From Pseudonocardia hydrocarbonoxydans (GTDB taxonomy: Bacteria; Actinomycetota; Actinomycetes; Mycobacteriales; Pseudonocardiaceae): a stretch of DNA of 64,000 nucleotides. A model generated the notes under the pieces. That model searched no databases. It was not told the origin of the DNA and worked only from the letters and a program-made list of their open reading frames with translations. Made by a program: the position numbers and the translations under genes. Within the stretch, counting starts at the first letter, position 1. Every line of letters begins with the position of its first letter. The DNA is taken from positions 36,986 through 100,985 of the forward strand of contig NZ_BJNG01000039.1 in NCBI RefSeq assembly GCF_006539565.1. The letters are read 5' to 3'. Positions 1 through 9,182 of this stretch are shown here, in pieces.

Positions 1-1623
1 GCCGACGCGACCCTCGGCGACGTGCTGGAGTCGGTCTCCGTGCACCGCTGGTACTACCGCCAGCACCCCTGGTACGACGAGTTCGTCCACTACGCCGCAC
101 TGCTCGGGCAGACCGACCAGGGCGCCTGGGGCAAGCGGCTGCCGGTGCTGTTCACGCTCGCGGTGCTCGTCCTGGGGCTGCTCGCCGTCGGGCGCACCCG
201 CGGGGCCGGCGGGCCGAGCGCCCGGCTGCTGGCCTCGTCGTCGCTGGTCACGGTGCTGGCGCTGGCATCGATGGCGCTCACCCCCACCAAGTGGGTCAAC
301 CACTTCGGCGCCGTCGCCGCCCCGGCCACCGTGCTGCTCGCCGTCGCGCTGCTGCGCACCCCGATCCCGCGCCGGGCCGGGACCGGACCCACCGCGATCG
401 CGGCACTCGCCGCGGTGGGTGCCGCCGCGGTGAGCTTCGCCGGGCCCAACCTGTGGCGCCCCTTCGCCGACTGGGGCCAGCCCTTCGGCAACCACGCCGA
501 CCTCTCCACCCCGGTCGCGATCAGCGCGACGACGCCCGGCATCGGCCCGCTGGAGCTGCGCAACCCGCTGCTGTGGCTCGCCGTCGCCGGGGTGGCGCTG
601 TACGTCGCCCGCCGCGGGCTCACCCCGGACCGCGCGGTGCTCGGCGTCGCCGTGGCGGGTGGGGTGGCGCTGCTGCTGGCCGCGTTCACACTCGCGCCGC
701 TGCGGCAGGCGCCCGGCGCGTCGGTGGCGAGCACCAACCTGGCGGGCGGCTGCGGGTTCGCCGACGCCGTCACCGTCCTGGACGACACCGGCGTCACGCT
801 CGGCGCCCCGTCCGGTACCGCCGACCTCACCGGCGACGCCGTGGCGGGCACGCCGCCCGAACGCGCCGCCGTCGACGGGGGGAGCTGGCACACCGACGTC
901 GCCGACGGGACGGGCACCGGCTCGGTCGCCACGCCCTGGTACCCGGTGCCCGCCGGCGGGCCCGACGACGCGGTGGTCGTCGCGTCCACCGGCGACCTGC
1001 GCGCGGGCCAGGAGATCGCGCTGGAGTTCCGCCTCGACGGCGACGTCACCCCGGTCGTGCTCGACCCGGCCGGGCTGCAGCCCGACTGGGTCGACCGCAC
1101 CGTCGCACTGGGGGAGCTGCCCGCGCGGCCGGCCGAGGTGCGGGCCGTCGCCCGCGACACCCTCGCCGGTGACGACACCTGGCTCGGCGTCTCCGCCCCC
1201 CGCCTCGCCGTGTCCCGCCCCGCCGCCGAGCTGACGGCCGGTGCACCGGTCTTCGCCGACCAGGTCTCCGCGGTGTTCTGGCCGTGCGCCGACCAGATCG
1301 AGGTCCGCGACGGCCTCGCCGAGCCCCCCGCCTACCGCCTGCGCGCGGGCGACGGGCTGGAGGAGGCGATCGAGGACAACGCCTTCTTCGCCCCCAACGG
1401 CGGCACCCTGGTGGGGATCGACCGCACCGCCCGGTTCGTCGAGCTGCCCTCCGAGCTGCCCGGCGGCGTCGCCACGCTCGGCTGGGGGCACGTCGACCGC
1501 GTGGTCTACGACCACCCGACCGGCCGGTTCGACCTCACCGTCGGCACCGAGCGGCGCAACGGCTGGACCCGCCTGCCCACGCTGGTGGGGGAGGCCTACA
1601 CCGGCCGCGGGTTCATCGGCTGA
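1..1623 (+). CDS. Emb-type arabinosyltransferase, C-terminal part (5' truncated by window edge)
   Basis: C-terminal part of an EmbA/B/C-type arabinosyltransferase, which uses decaprenylphosphoryl-arabinose to build cell-wall arabinan on the outer face of the plasma membrane. The frame is open to position 1, so the N-terminus and catalytic loops lie outside the window. Visible are the last membrane segments, the family signature TPTKW followed by HFGA (about 285-310), and a periplasmic carbohydrate-binding-like domain of roughly 300 residues from about 740 to the stop. The next gene ends 3 bp away on the other strand. The paralogue (EmbA, B or C) cannot be told from this part. Confidence 0.9.
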   Translation, partial: ADATLGDVLESVSVHRWYYRQHPWYDEFVHYAALLGQTDQGAWGKRLPVLFTLAVLVLGLLAVGRTRGAGGPSARLLASSSLVTVLALASMALTPTKWVNHFGAVAAPATVLLAVALLRTPIPRRAGTGPTAIAALAAVGAAAVSFAGPNLWRPFADWGQPFGNHADLSTPVAISATTPGIGPLELRNPLLWLAVAGVALYVARRGLTPDRAVLGVAVAGGVALLLAAFTLAPLRQAPGASVASTNLAGGCGFADAVTVLDDTGVTLGAPSGTADLTGDAVAGTPPERAAVDGGSWHTDVADGTGTGSVATPWYPVPAGGPDDAVVVASTGDLRAGQEIALEFRLDGDVTPVVLDPAGLQPDWVDRTVALGELPARPAEVRAVARDTLAGDDTWLGVSAPRLAVSRPAAELTAGAPVFADQVSAVFWPCADQIEVRDGLAEPPAYRLRAGDGLEEAIEDNAFFAPNGGTLVGIDRTARFVELPSELPGGVATLGWGHVDRVVYDHPTGRFDLTVGTERRNGWTRLPTLVGEAYTGRGFIG

Positions 1624-1626
1624 GGG

Positions 1627-1887
1627 TCAGTTGCCGTAGTGGTAGCGGCAGGCCGCGATCCGGACCTCGTCCTCGACGATCTTGTAAACCAGCCGGTGCT
1701 CGTCGGTGATGCGCCGGGACCAGTAGCCGTGGAACCCGTGCTGGAGCGGCTCCGGCTTGCCGATGCCCTCGTTGCCGTTGCGGTCGATGTCCTGGAGCAG
1801 GGTGTTGATGCGCTTCAGAACCTTGCGGTCCTGCGCCTGCCACCAGACGTAGTCCGTCCACGCGTTCTCGTCCCAGACGAGCTTCAT
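1627..1887 (-). CDS. yoeB: YoeB/Txe-family toxin (mRNA interferase)
   Basis: An 86-residue RelE-superfamily toxin of the YoeB/Txe type, which cleaves mRNA in the ribosomal A site. The length matches the family (84-88 residues). The C-terminus CRYHYGN carries the His83-Tyr84 pair corresponding to the catalytic pair of E. coli YoeB, and the conserved block HGFHGYWSRRITDEHRLVY is intact. The ATG at 1887 overlaps the antitoxin stop by 4 bp (ATGA), so the two are translationally coupled. The pair sits between two cell-wall genes and looks complete and active. Confidence 0.93.
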   Translation of the reverse strand: MKLVWDENAWTDYVWWQAQDRKVLKRINTLLQDIDRNGNEGIGKPEPLQHGFHGYWSRRITDEHRLVYKIVEDEVRIAACRYHYGN

Positions 1888-2147
1888 CCCTCGCCCGGGT
1901 CGACGAGATCGCGGGGGGTGCCGCCACCGTTCTCCAGGCGGTCGATGGCCGCCAGCAGCCGTCGGGCGTTCTCGGGGCTGCGCAACAGGTAGGCGGCTTC
2001 CTTGAGCGACTGGTAGTCGTCGAGCGCGACGATGACGACCGGGTCGTGGCCGGCCCGGGTGATGACGACCTCCTCCCGATCCTCGATGACGGAGTTGAGG
2101 GTCTCGGCGTAGTGCGCACGGGACTCGGAGTAGGTCATGGTCTTCAT
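1884..2147 (-). CDS. yefM: YefM/Phd-family antitoxin
   Basis: An 87-residue antitoxin of the Phd/YefM family, partner of the adjacent YoeB toxin. The N-terminal half (MTYSESRAHYAETLNSV) is the usual DNA-binding fold, and the acidic C-terminal tail would wrap the toxin. The ATG at 2147 has a good ribosome site (GGAGG about 5 bp upstream); an in-frame ATG three codons on is a possible alternative. In this family the antitoxin and the complex repress their own promoter, so autoregulation from the 150-bp gap upstream is expected but was not seen directly. Confidence 0.93.
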   Translation of the reverse strand: MKTMTYSESRAHYAETLNSVIEDREEVVITRAGHDPVVIVALDDYQSLKEAAYLLRSPENARRLLAAIDRLENGGGTPRDLVDPGEG

Positions 2148-2303
2148 CAGCGCCTCCAGGTACAGGAAACTGTACGCCGCTCGATGAGGTGCTGCTACTG
2201 CCGCCGCGTTCGTCCGTGGATGTCGTCGAGCCGGGCGCCGTCCTCGCGGGTGGCGACGACCTGTCGGAGCATGACGCCTCCGAGCCGGCCGGCCGCCGGC
2301 CCT

Positions 2304-4223
2304 CTACTTCTCGACGTCGTAGAGGCGGGCCCAGTTCTCGCGGCTGGTGAGCTGCGGCTCGGCGTCGCGGTAGCGCTGGGCCACCGCCGGGCCCTCGGCG
2401 GCGACGCGGCGCAGCAGCCGGGCGCCGCGCTTCGTCAGCTCCAGGACCTTGGCCCGGTCGCGGGTGCGGATGCGGTAGCCGTGCTCGCCCATGTCGGCGA
2501 CGATCGCGCGCTCGAACAGCGACACGTGCCACCAGTGCGCGTCACCGGCCGGGACGAACCCGGTGCGGTGCGGGGCACGGTTCGCCGCCAGGTACGCCAC
2601 CCGCTTGAGCCAGGTCAGCCGGTGCCGGGTCGGCTCGCCCGGGCTGCGGACGACCTGGACGTCGCGGAAGTCGGGGGCGTCGCGCGGCAGGTCGGTGATC
2701 GGGTGCACCACCGTCTCCGGGTACGCCGACCGGATCCGCCGGATCTCCGCGGCGGCCGCGGCCGACCCGTCGGCCAGGATGTCGGGCCCGTCCAGGAAGT
2801 CCTCGACGGCCGTCAGCAGCGTGACGGCGAGGCCGTAGTGCATCGCCACCAGGTTCTGCGCCAGGATCTGGCCGAGCCGCCGCACGATCCGCTTCGTCGT
2901 GAACGGGGTGTGCAGGGCGGCGGTGATCAGCCCGTTGCGCAGGTTGAAGTACCGGTGCCACTCGTCCCAGTCCTTCCATCCGAAGTCGGCGTGCCACACG
3001 CCGGCGCCGGGCAGCGCGACCGTCGGGAAGCCGTGGGCGCGGGCGCGGTAGCCGAACTCGATGTCGTCCCACTGGAAGAACAGCGGCAGCGGGTAGCCGA
3101 TCTCGCGGACGATCGCCGCCGGGATCAGGCACGACCACCACCCGTTGTACTCGGTGTCGACGCGCCGCTCCTGGTTGATCGGCAGGTCGCGGTCGTCGAG
3201 GCCGAGCAGGTTGGCCTCGCGCAGGGCGCCCTGCACCGGCAGGCCGACGGTGAGGATCTCCGGGTCGGCGTACTCCGCGGAGATGTGCAGGTGGGTGGGG
3301 TGCAGCAGGTTGAGCATCTGCCCGCCGACGATCGTCGGGTGCGTCGTGGACGCCGCGAACGCGGTGAGCCGCACCAGGATCTCCGGCTCCAGCAGCACGT
3401 CGTCGTCCATCAGCAGGACGTCGGAGTGCTCCTCGGGGGCGCCCGCGGTGGCGTCGAACAGGCCGCGGGTGAAGCCTCCCGCGCCGCCCAGGTTGGGCTG
3501 GCGGACGTAGCGCAGCTGCGCGCCCAGCGCCGCGGAGACCGCGGCGAACCGCTCCCGCGACTCCAGCGGGTCGGTGCCCTGGTCGACGACCTGGACGACG
3601 CCGACGGTGGCGAGCGCGCGGGGGTCGTCGGCGAGGGCCGTCAAGGTGTTGAGGCAGTCCTCGACGCGGTTGAACGTGCAGATCGTGACGTCGGTGCGCG
3701 GCATCCGCTCCGGTGCGGGCACGGTCCACTCGACGTCCGACACCGTCATCTCGCCGGTCTCGGTGGACAGCTGCAGGTAGAGGCCGCCGCCGTCGAGGAA
3801 GCGGTCGACGCTCGCGGCGAGCGTGACGACCTCCTCGCGCGCGCCGTCGACGTCGTGCACCGCGACGATGCGCCACACCTTGTTGGTGTCCGACGCCAGC
3901 ACCCGCACGCGGCCGGTGCCGGAGACCGTCAGCGACACCTGCATCTCGGTGACGGCCGTCCAGCGCTGCCAGTACGTGGCGTGCACGCGGCCGAAGTAGG
4001 TGTTGGTGCTGACGCGGGTGGCCGGGGCCAGGTGCACACGGTCGCGCTCGCGCCGGGCCGCGCCGAGCTCGACGACGGAGTAGAGGTCCTCGGGCACCAG
4101 GCCCGACGGCCCGAAGAACAGCCCGCGCTGGGCGAGCAGGCGGGTGGGCACCGGGACGGCCGCCGGTTCCGCCGTTCCGGCTGCCGAGGGGTCGGTCGGC
4201 GCGTCGGTGGATGCCTGCAGCAT
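2304..4223 (-). CDS. glfT2: Galactofuranosyltransferase GlfT2
   Basis: Bifunctional UDP-galactofuranosyl transferase that polymerises the galactan of arabinogalactan with alternating beta-1,5 and beta-1,6 links at the inner membrane face. The protein has about 639 residues, as usual for GlfT2 (about 637 in mycobacteria). It has an N-terminal beta-sandwich region, then a GT-A domain with the metal-binding motif LLMDDDV, then the motifs QWDDIEFGYRARAHG and HADFGWKDWDEWHRYFNLRN. I chose the ATG at 4223 because GGAGG lies about 12 bp upstream; a GTG at 4259 would add 12 residues. It is followed by the antitoxin gene and preceded by a broken Emb gene. Confidence 0.95.
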   Translation of the reverse strand: MLQASTDAPTDPSAAGTAEPAAVPVPTRLLAQRGLFFGPSGLVPEDLYSVVELGAARRERDRVHLAPATRVSTNTYFGRVHATYWQRWTAVTEMQVSLTVSGTGRVRVLASDTNKVWRIVAVHDVDGAREEVVTLAASVDRFLDGGGLYLQLSTETGEMTVSDVEWTVPAPERMPRTDVTICTFNRVEDCLNTLTALADDPRALATVGVVQVVDQGTDPLESRERFAAVSAALGAQLRYVRQPNLGGAGGFTRGLFDATAGAPEEHSDVLLMDDDVLLEPEILVRLTAFAASTTHPTIVGGQMLNLLHPTHLHISAEYADPEILTVGLPVQGALREANLLGLDDRDLPINQERRVDTEYNGWWSCLIPAAIVREIGYPLPLFFQWDDIEFGYRARAHGFPTVALPGAGVWHADFGWKDWDEWHRYFNLRNGLITAALHTPFTTKRIVRRLGQILAQNLVAMHYGLAVTLLTAVEDFLDGPDILADGSAAAAAEIRRIRSAYPETVVHPITDLPRDAPDFRDVQVVRSPGEPTRHRLTWLKRVAYLAANRAPHRTGFVPAGDAHWWHVSLFERAIVADMGEHGYRIRTRDRAKVLELTKRGARLLRRVAAEGPAVAQRYRDAEPQLTSRENWARLYDVEK

Positions 4224-4291
4224 GAGAGGGATCGTCCTCCGGTCGGGTCGGCGGTTCACCGATCATTGTCCCGGGCCACCGGGACCGGGCG

Positions 4292-6789
4292 TCAGCGGCC
4301 CACGCCCGCTCGCCCGGGTGGCGGATCGCCCTGCGGTCCTGAGGACTCCCAGCCCCACCGCGTGAGGGTGCCGCGCACGGCGTCCGGCTCGCCCGCGCCG
4401 GGCTCGTACAGCTCGACGCGGTGCAGCTCGCCCCAGTCGCGGCGCGGTTCGCCGTCGAGCCGGGCCGGCACCTCCACCTGCTCGCCGAGCAGCTCCAGCC
4501 AGGCCAGCGGGCCACCCGCCGGGCCCGCCGACCACACGTCGCCCAGCTCGCGCAGCTGCTCGTCGGCCAGCAGCCGGTAGGCGGGCACCTCCGCCACCCC
4601 GTCGACGACGGCGAACGGGCGCAGGCACGGGTGCGGGAAGGCCACCGGCCAGTCCAGCAGCACCGGCGCGTCGCCGACGGTGTCGGTGAGCGACGCCCCG
4701 CGCACGCGCACCCGGTCGGACAGCCCGCACCCCGCGCCGCCGCGGGCCAGCACGTCACCGCCGACGGAGTAGCTCGTGCGCTGGGCGTGCACGGCCTTGG
4801 CCAGCGACCCGACGTCGAACAGCACCACCGCCCCGCAGACGACGACCAGCGGCGCCGACGCCAGCCGCAGCGCCCGGCCGGAGGACACGTGCGGCCCGCG
4901 CAGGTGCGACCAGCCCGCCGCGGCCAGGCACGCGGCCGCGGCGAACAGCAGCACCTCGTTGAGCTCGACGCCGCCGACCACCGGGGCGCGGTCGAACCAC
5001 GGGACCCCCCAGTTCGACACGTACATCCACGCGTTGGGCCCGGTCGCCGCCCACGCCGCCACGCCGAGCGGAACAGCGTGCGGTTGCGCCCCGAGCGCAG
5101 CACGGCCGCACTCGTCGCCAGCGCGGCCAGCGCCCCGATGCCGCCGCCGACCGCGGCGAACGCGCCGAAGTGGTGCGTCCACTTCGTGGGGGTCAGCGCC
5201 AGGACCGCGAAACCCAGCACGGTGACGGCGATGAGCCGCCTGCTCGGGCCCAGCGCCGCCCCCGGCACGGAGCCGCGGCGCAGGATCACCACTGCGCACA
5301 CGGCCACGCAGAGCAGGAGCAGCAGCACCGGGAAGCGGCGGGCGAGCGAGCCGTCCTGGTTGGCGGCGAACAGGTCGACGTAGCGGGCCAGCTCGTTGTA
5401 CCAGGGCACGTTCGGCCCGATCTCGGTGCGGACGCGGGTGGCCTCCAGCACCGTCGACATCGTCTGGTCGCCGAACACCGCCACCAGCACGATCAGGCCC
5501 GACCCGAGCACGGGGGCGAGGACGGCGGCCCAGCCGTCGGCGTCCGCCCGGGCGCGGAACAGCACCAGCAGCGGGCGCGCCGCGGCGACGAACGGGCCGA
5601 CGGCGAGCAGCCCGGTGGGCGTGGCCGCCACCGCGAAGGCCGCCGCGACGAGTCCGACCGCCACCGGCAGCAGCCGGCGCACCACCAGCGCCCGTTCCAC
5701 CGCCACGTACGCCACGAGCGACCCGAGCACGACGACCGGTTCGGGGCGCAGGCCCGAGTCGTAGGGCAGCCAGAAGCACAGGAACACCGCGCCCGCGGCC
5801 CAGCCGGCCGCACTGCTGTCGCGCACCTGCCGCCCCAGCCGCGGCAGCAGCCCTCGGCTGAGCAGCAGCCACGACAGCACCCCCATCACCAGCGACGGCA
5901 GGCGCAGCCACAGCGGGGAGTCGTCGACGGCGGCCCACAGCGCGTACAGCTCGTAGAACCAGCCGAACGGGGCCTCGGGGACGTCGAACCAGCGGTAGTA
6001 GTTGCCGACGTAGCCGGTGTCGGCCGCGGCGCGCACCATCGTCAGGATGTAGCCGTCGTCGGCGGTGACGGCGCCGATCACCAGCCACACCGCCAGCGTG
6101 CCGATCACGACCGCGTCGCGCAGCGGGGCGGCGCCCGGCGCCCGCACGTGCAGCCGGGGCAGGTGCCGCCCGCGCCGGTGGTCGATGCCGCGCAGCGCGA
6201 CGAGCGCGCCGACCAGCGCGAGCACCGCGCCCACCCCGGCCGCGGTCTTGAGCAGGCCCGGCGTCGAGTCGTAGCGGTTGTCGACGGTGACGGACACGGC
6301 GAGCCCCGCCGGGTCGGTCAGCGTCGAGTAGACGCCGACCACCTCGGGCCGCAGGTCGGCCGCCTCGTCGAGCAGCACCCGCCCGTCGAGCACGACGGTG
6401 GTGCGCGCGGCGTCGGAGGCGATGGACAGGGCGCAGCCGGGCCCGCCGGGCAGCACGGCGTCGGCCAGCCCGGTCCCGCCCGAGGTCACCGTGACCGTCC
6501 CGTCCGCGACGGCGACGGCCAGCCCGACGCCGTCACCGGCCTCGGACGGCGCCGTGGACAGCACGGTCCCGGGGCCCGCGGCGGCGATCGCGGCGCACGG
6601 CAGCTCCACGGCGAGCCGTTCCGGGCGGACGGCGACCAGCGGCGAGGTGACGGGGGCGGTGCCGCCGGACGCGGTGGGCCAGCGCAGCTCGAGGGTGTCC
6701 TGGTGGACCGGCAGGAAGGGGAACGCGACGGCGAGCACGGCGGCCAGGGCCCCCAGCACGGCGGCGGCCCGGGTGTGGGGCGAACGCAT
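4292..6789 (-). pseudogene. Emb-type arabinosyltransferase, interrupted by a frameshift near 5062-5071
   Basis: Second Emb-family arabinosyltransferase. The first frame (6789 to about 5070) encodes an N-terminal signal/membrane segment, the periplasmic loop with DDGYILTMVRAA, many membrane helices and TPTKWTHHFGAFAAVGGG, up to GRNRTLF. Homology then continues in another frame with TGPNAWMYVSNWGVPWF to the stop at 4292. One missing base near 5062-5071 restores a single frame of about 830 residues. The restored protein lacks roughly 150 residues of the C-terminal binding domain seen in the Emb protein at 1-1623. The change is either a real inactivating mutation or a sequencing error in a GC-rich stretch. 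A TACCGT box (6798-6803) sits 8 bp before the ATG. Confidence 0.85.
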
Positions 6790-6797
6790 CGCGGCCG

Positions 6798-6803
6798 ACG
6801 GTA
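6798..6803 (-). promoter_or_regulatory. -10 box of a leaderless start (broken emb gene)
   Basis: On the minus strand the hexamer TACCGT is 8 bp upstream of the ATG at 6789. This is the actinobacterial TANNNT pattern with spacing typical of a transcript that begins at the start codon. No ribosome-binding site is seen. Confidence 0.45.
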
Positions 6804-6812
6804 GTCACCGGC

Positions 6813-7472
6813 ATGATCGGGTCCATGACCCTCCCTCTGGCCCCCGACGAGCTGCTGTCCACCACCCGCTCGGTCCGCAAGCGTCTCGACCTCGACCGCC
6901 CCGTCCCGCTGGAGCTGGTCCGGGAGAGCCTGGAGATCGCGCTGCAGGCACCGTCGGGCAGCAACGCCCAGGGCTGGCACTGGATGGTCGTCACCGATCC
7001 AGAGCTGCGCGCCGGGGTCGGCCGGTACTACGCCCAGGCCTTCGACGCCTACCGCAACTCGCCCCTCTACGCCGGGCGCGCGGGCACCGGGCACAGTCCG
7101 GAGCGGCACGCCGTCCAGGAGCGGGTGACGTCGTCGGCCGAGCACCTCGCGGAGGTGATGGGGCGCGTCCCGGTGCACGTCATCGCCTGTATCACCGTGG
7201 GGGAGGAGCTGCCCCACGGCAACCAGGCGGGCCTGTGGGGTTCGCTGCTGCCCGCGGCCTGGAGCTTCCAGATCGCCGCCCGCGCCCGGGGCCTGGGCAG
7301 CGCGTGGACGACGCTGCACCTGCGCTACGAGAAGGAGATCGCCGCGCTGCTCGGCATCCCCGCCGACGTTCGCCAGGGCGTGTTGCTCCCGACGGCCTAC
7401 TACACGGGCGAGACGTTCCGCCCCGCGGCGCGCGAGCCGCTCGACCGGGTGCTGCACCTCGATCGCTGGTAG
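6813..7472 (+). CDS. Nitroreductase family protein
   Basis: FMN-dependent NAD(P)H oxidoreductase of the nitroreductase superfamily; the natural substrate is unknown. It has about 219 residues, close to the family norm. Visible motifs are TRSVRKRLDLDRPV at the N-terminus (the phosphate-binding arginine region), APSGSNAQGWHW near residue 50, and the late glycine-rich block RGLGSAWTTLHLR. An ATG at 6825 could replace the ATG at 6813. It is divergent from the Emb gene and followed by a strong hairpin at 7475-7525. Nothing in the context fixes its role. Confidence 0.85.
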   Translation: MIGSMTLPLAPDELLSTTRSVRKRLDLDRPVPLELVRESLEIALQAPSGSNAQGWHWMVVTDPELRAGVGRYYAQAFDAYRNSPLYAGRAGTGHSPERHAVQERVTSSAEHLAEVMGRVPVHVIACITVGEELPHGNQAGLWGSLLPAAWSFQIAARARGLGSAWTTLHLRYEKEIAALLGIPADVRQGVLLPTAYYTGETFRPAAREPLDRVLHLDRW

Positions 7473-7474
7473 CT

Positions 7475-7525
7475 GATCGTGACCGCGCACGCGGCCGGCG
7501 ATGCCGCCCCGGCCGCGCGACGATC
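7475..7525 (+). terminator. GC-rich hairpin downstream of the nitroreductase gene
   Basis: Nested inverted repeat starting 3 bp after the stop codon. The outer arms are GATCGT (7475-7480) and ACGATC (7520-7525); the inner perfect 9-bp arms are CGCGGCCGG (7490-7498) and CCGGCCGCG (7509-7517) around a 10-nt loop. There is no T run, as is common for actinobacterial terminators. Confidence 0.6.
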
Positions 7526-7632
7526 ACCCGGTCGCCCCACCGGGTGTGAGCGGAGAGTGAGCGGGTTCGGCATCCAGGTACACACCGGGTGTCACCCGCA
7601 CCGCTGGTCCGAATGCCACCGTTACTGCAATC

Positions 7633-9087
7633 GTGACGATCGCTGCCCCGCGGACCACCCCATCCGGGACTCAAGCCGACTCCTCCGGTGAGATCCGCGG
7701 TCTCACGGGTCTCCGCATCGTCGCGGCCGTCTGGGTGGTGGCCTTCCACTTCCACTTCACGGCCATGACCGGGGTGACGGAGGTGGTCGGCGTGCTGGGA
7801 CCGCTGATCACCTCCGGGGCCCTGGGCGTCGACCTGTTCTTCGTCCTCAGCGGGTTCGTGATCGCCCACACCTACCTCGCGACGCTGGGGCCGGCACTGC
7901 ACGCCGGCCCCACGGCGCGGTTCGTCTGGGCCCGCTTCTGCCGGATGTGGCCGGTCTACGCGCTGGTCTTCCACCTGTTCGGCCTGTGGCTGCTCGCCCG
8001 GCTCCTGCTCGGCTCCGACTCCGACATCGCCTTCCAGGGCGTGCAGCCGGTGATGAGCGTCGAGCAGTGGGTGCAGCAGCTGCTGATGGTGCAGATGTGG
8101 GACGACGAGTTCCTCGACGGCGCGTCCTGGGTCGGCCCCACCTGGTCGATCAGCGCCGAGTGGCTCGCCTACCTGCTGTTCCCGGTGGCCGCGCTGGTGT
8201 TCCACCGCCTGCGCCACCTGCCGCTGCCCGTCCTCGGGGCCGGCGCCGTCGCGCTGATGCTGCCGATCGCCTCGGCCTACGCCACGACCGGCAACCCGTA
8301 CTACGAGTGGAGCTGGGTCGTCCGGATCCTCTGCGGGTTCGGCGCGGGTGTCCTCGTCCACCTGGTGGTGGCCCGGCTGCGGCGCACCGAGGCGGTCCGC
8401 CGGGCGGCGTCGACGACGGCGTGGGTGCTGCCGCTGCTGATGGCCGCCGGGCTCTACGGCGGGCAGTTCGTCGCCCCCGGGTTCGGTGGCGTCGTCATCG
8501 TCGGGTTCCCGGTGCTGGTCGGCGCGCTCGCGCTGGCCGACCGCGGCCCCGCGACGGTGCTCGCCCGCCCCGCGCTCGTCCAGGGCGGGAAGGTGTCCTA
8601 CAGCCTCTACCTCGTCCACATCCCGATGTTCGAGATCCTCTGGCTGGCCCAGGCCTACGTCCCGGCGCTGCGCGGCGGGGTCGTCGGGCACCTGGTGGCG
8701 CTGCTGGTGATCGGGGCGACCTACCCGGTGGCGGCCGCGGCGTTCCGGTTCGTCGAGGAGCCGGCCCGGCGCCGGCTGCGCCGCCTCGGGGCCCCGCGTC
8801 CCGTCGTCGCCGCGCCCCTGGCCGTCGACCACGGCGACGCGGATCTGCCCGCCCCGGCCCGGCCCGCCGGAGCGGCGCGCGACCGGGCGCCCGCCGCGGC
8901 GGCCCACGGCCCGCGGACGGCGCTGCCCACCCCGCGCCACGCCGCCTCGCCCACCCGCCGGCCCACGCTCGCCGCGGAGCTGCTCGCGGTGCAGCGCCGC
9001 AGGCCCACCCACCGCGCCGACACCTGGGGCGCGTTCGAGCGCGCCGGCCTGGTGCGCGCCACGATCCTGCACGCGGGGAGCGAGTAG
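7633..9087 (+). CDS. Acyltransferase 3 (OafA-type) integral membrane protein
   Basis: Membrane acyltransferase of the acyltransferase-3 family, which moves acyl groups onto surface glycans or other exported molecules. It has about 484 residues. The first helix carries the signature GLRIVAAVWVVAFHFHF with the active-site histidine, followed by GALGVDLFFVLSGFV and RFVWARFCRMWPVY. About ten membrane segments end near residue 375 at VEEPARRRLRR. A basic, proline- and alanine-rich tail of roughly 100 residues follows and is probably cytoplasmic. The start is a GTG at 7633. Its place among arabinogalactan genes suggests a cell-wall glycan acceptor, but that is inference. Confidence 0.88.
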   Translation: MTIAAPRTTPSGTQADSSGEIRGLTGLRIVAAVWVVAFHFHFTAMTGVTEVVGVLGPLITSGALGVDLFFVLSGFVIAHTYLATLGPALHAGPTARFVWARFCRMWPVYALVFHLFGLWLLARLLLGSDSDIAFQGVQPVMSVEQWVQQLLMVQMWDDEFLDGASWVGPTWSISAEWLAYLLFPVAALVFHRLRHLPLPVLGAGAVALMLPIASAYATTGNPYYEWSWVVRILCGFGAGVLVHLVVARLRRTEAVRRAASTTAWVLPLLMAAGLYGGQFVAPGFGGVVIVGFPVLVGALALADRGPATVLARPALVQGGKVSYSLYLVHIPMFEILWLAQAYVPALRGGVVGHLVALLVIGATYPVAAAAFRFVEEPARRRLRRLGAPRPVVAAPLAVDHGDADLPAPARPAGAARDRAPAAAAHGPRTALPTPRHAASPTRRPTLAAELLAVQRRRPTHRADTWGAFERAGLVRATILHAGSE

Positions 9088-9090
9088 GGA

Positions 9091-9154
9091 GCACTGCCCC
9101 GCCCCTTCCGCCCGGTGGTTCCTCCACCGTCGGGCGGGAGGGGCGGACGGTGCC
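9091..9154. terminator. Large hairpin between convergent genes
   Basis: Long imperfect inverted repeat filling the gap between the acyltransferase gene and dprE2. The left side (about 9091-9118) and right side (about 9124-9154) are largely complementary, with arms rich in CCGCCC and GGGCGG. It can serve both genes as a terminator. Confidence 0.6.
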
Positions 9155-9182
9155 CCACGCTCACGAGATCGCGGCGGCCGGG

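Noticed and set aside
2542..6789. A single 1415-codon minus-strand frame across the second Emb gene and the glfT2 region
   Set aside because: After about 5070 the translation is arginine/proline-rich out-of-frame sequence over the real Emb end and glfT2. Only the first 574 codons are genuine.
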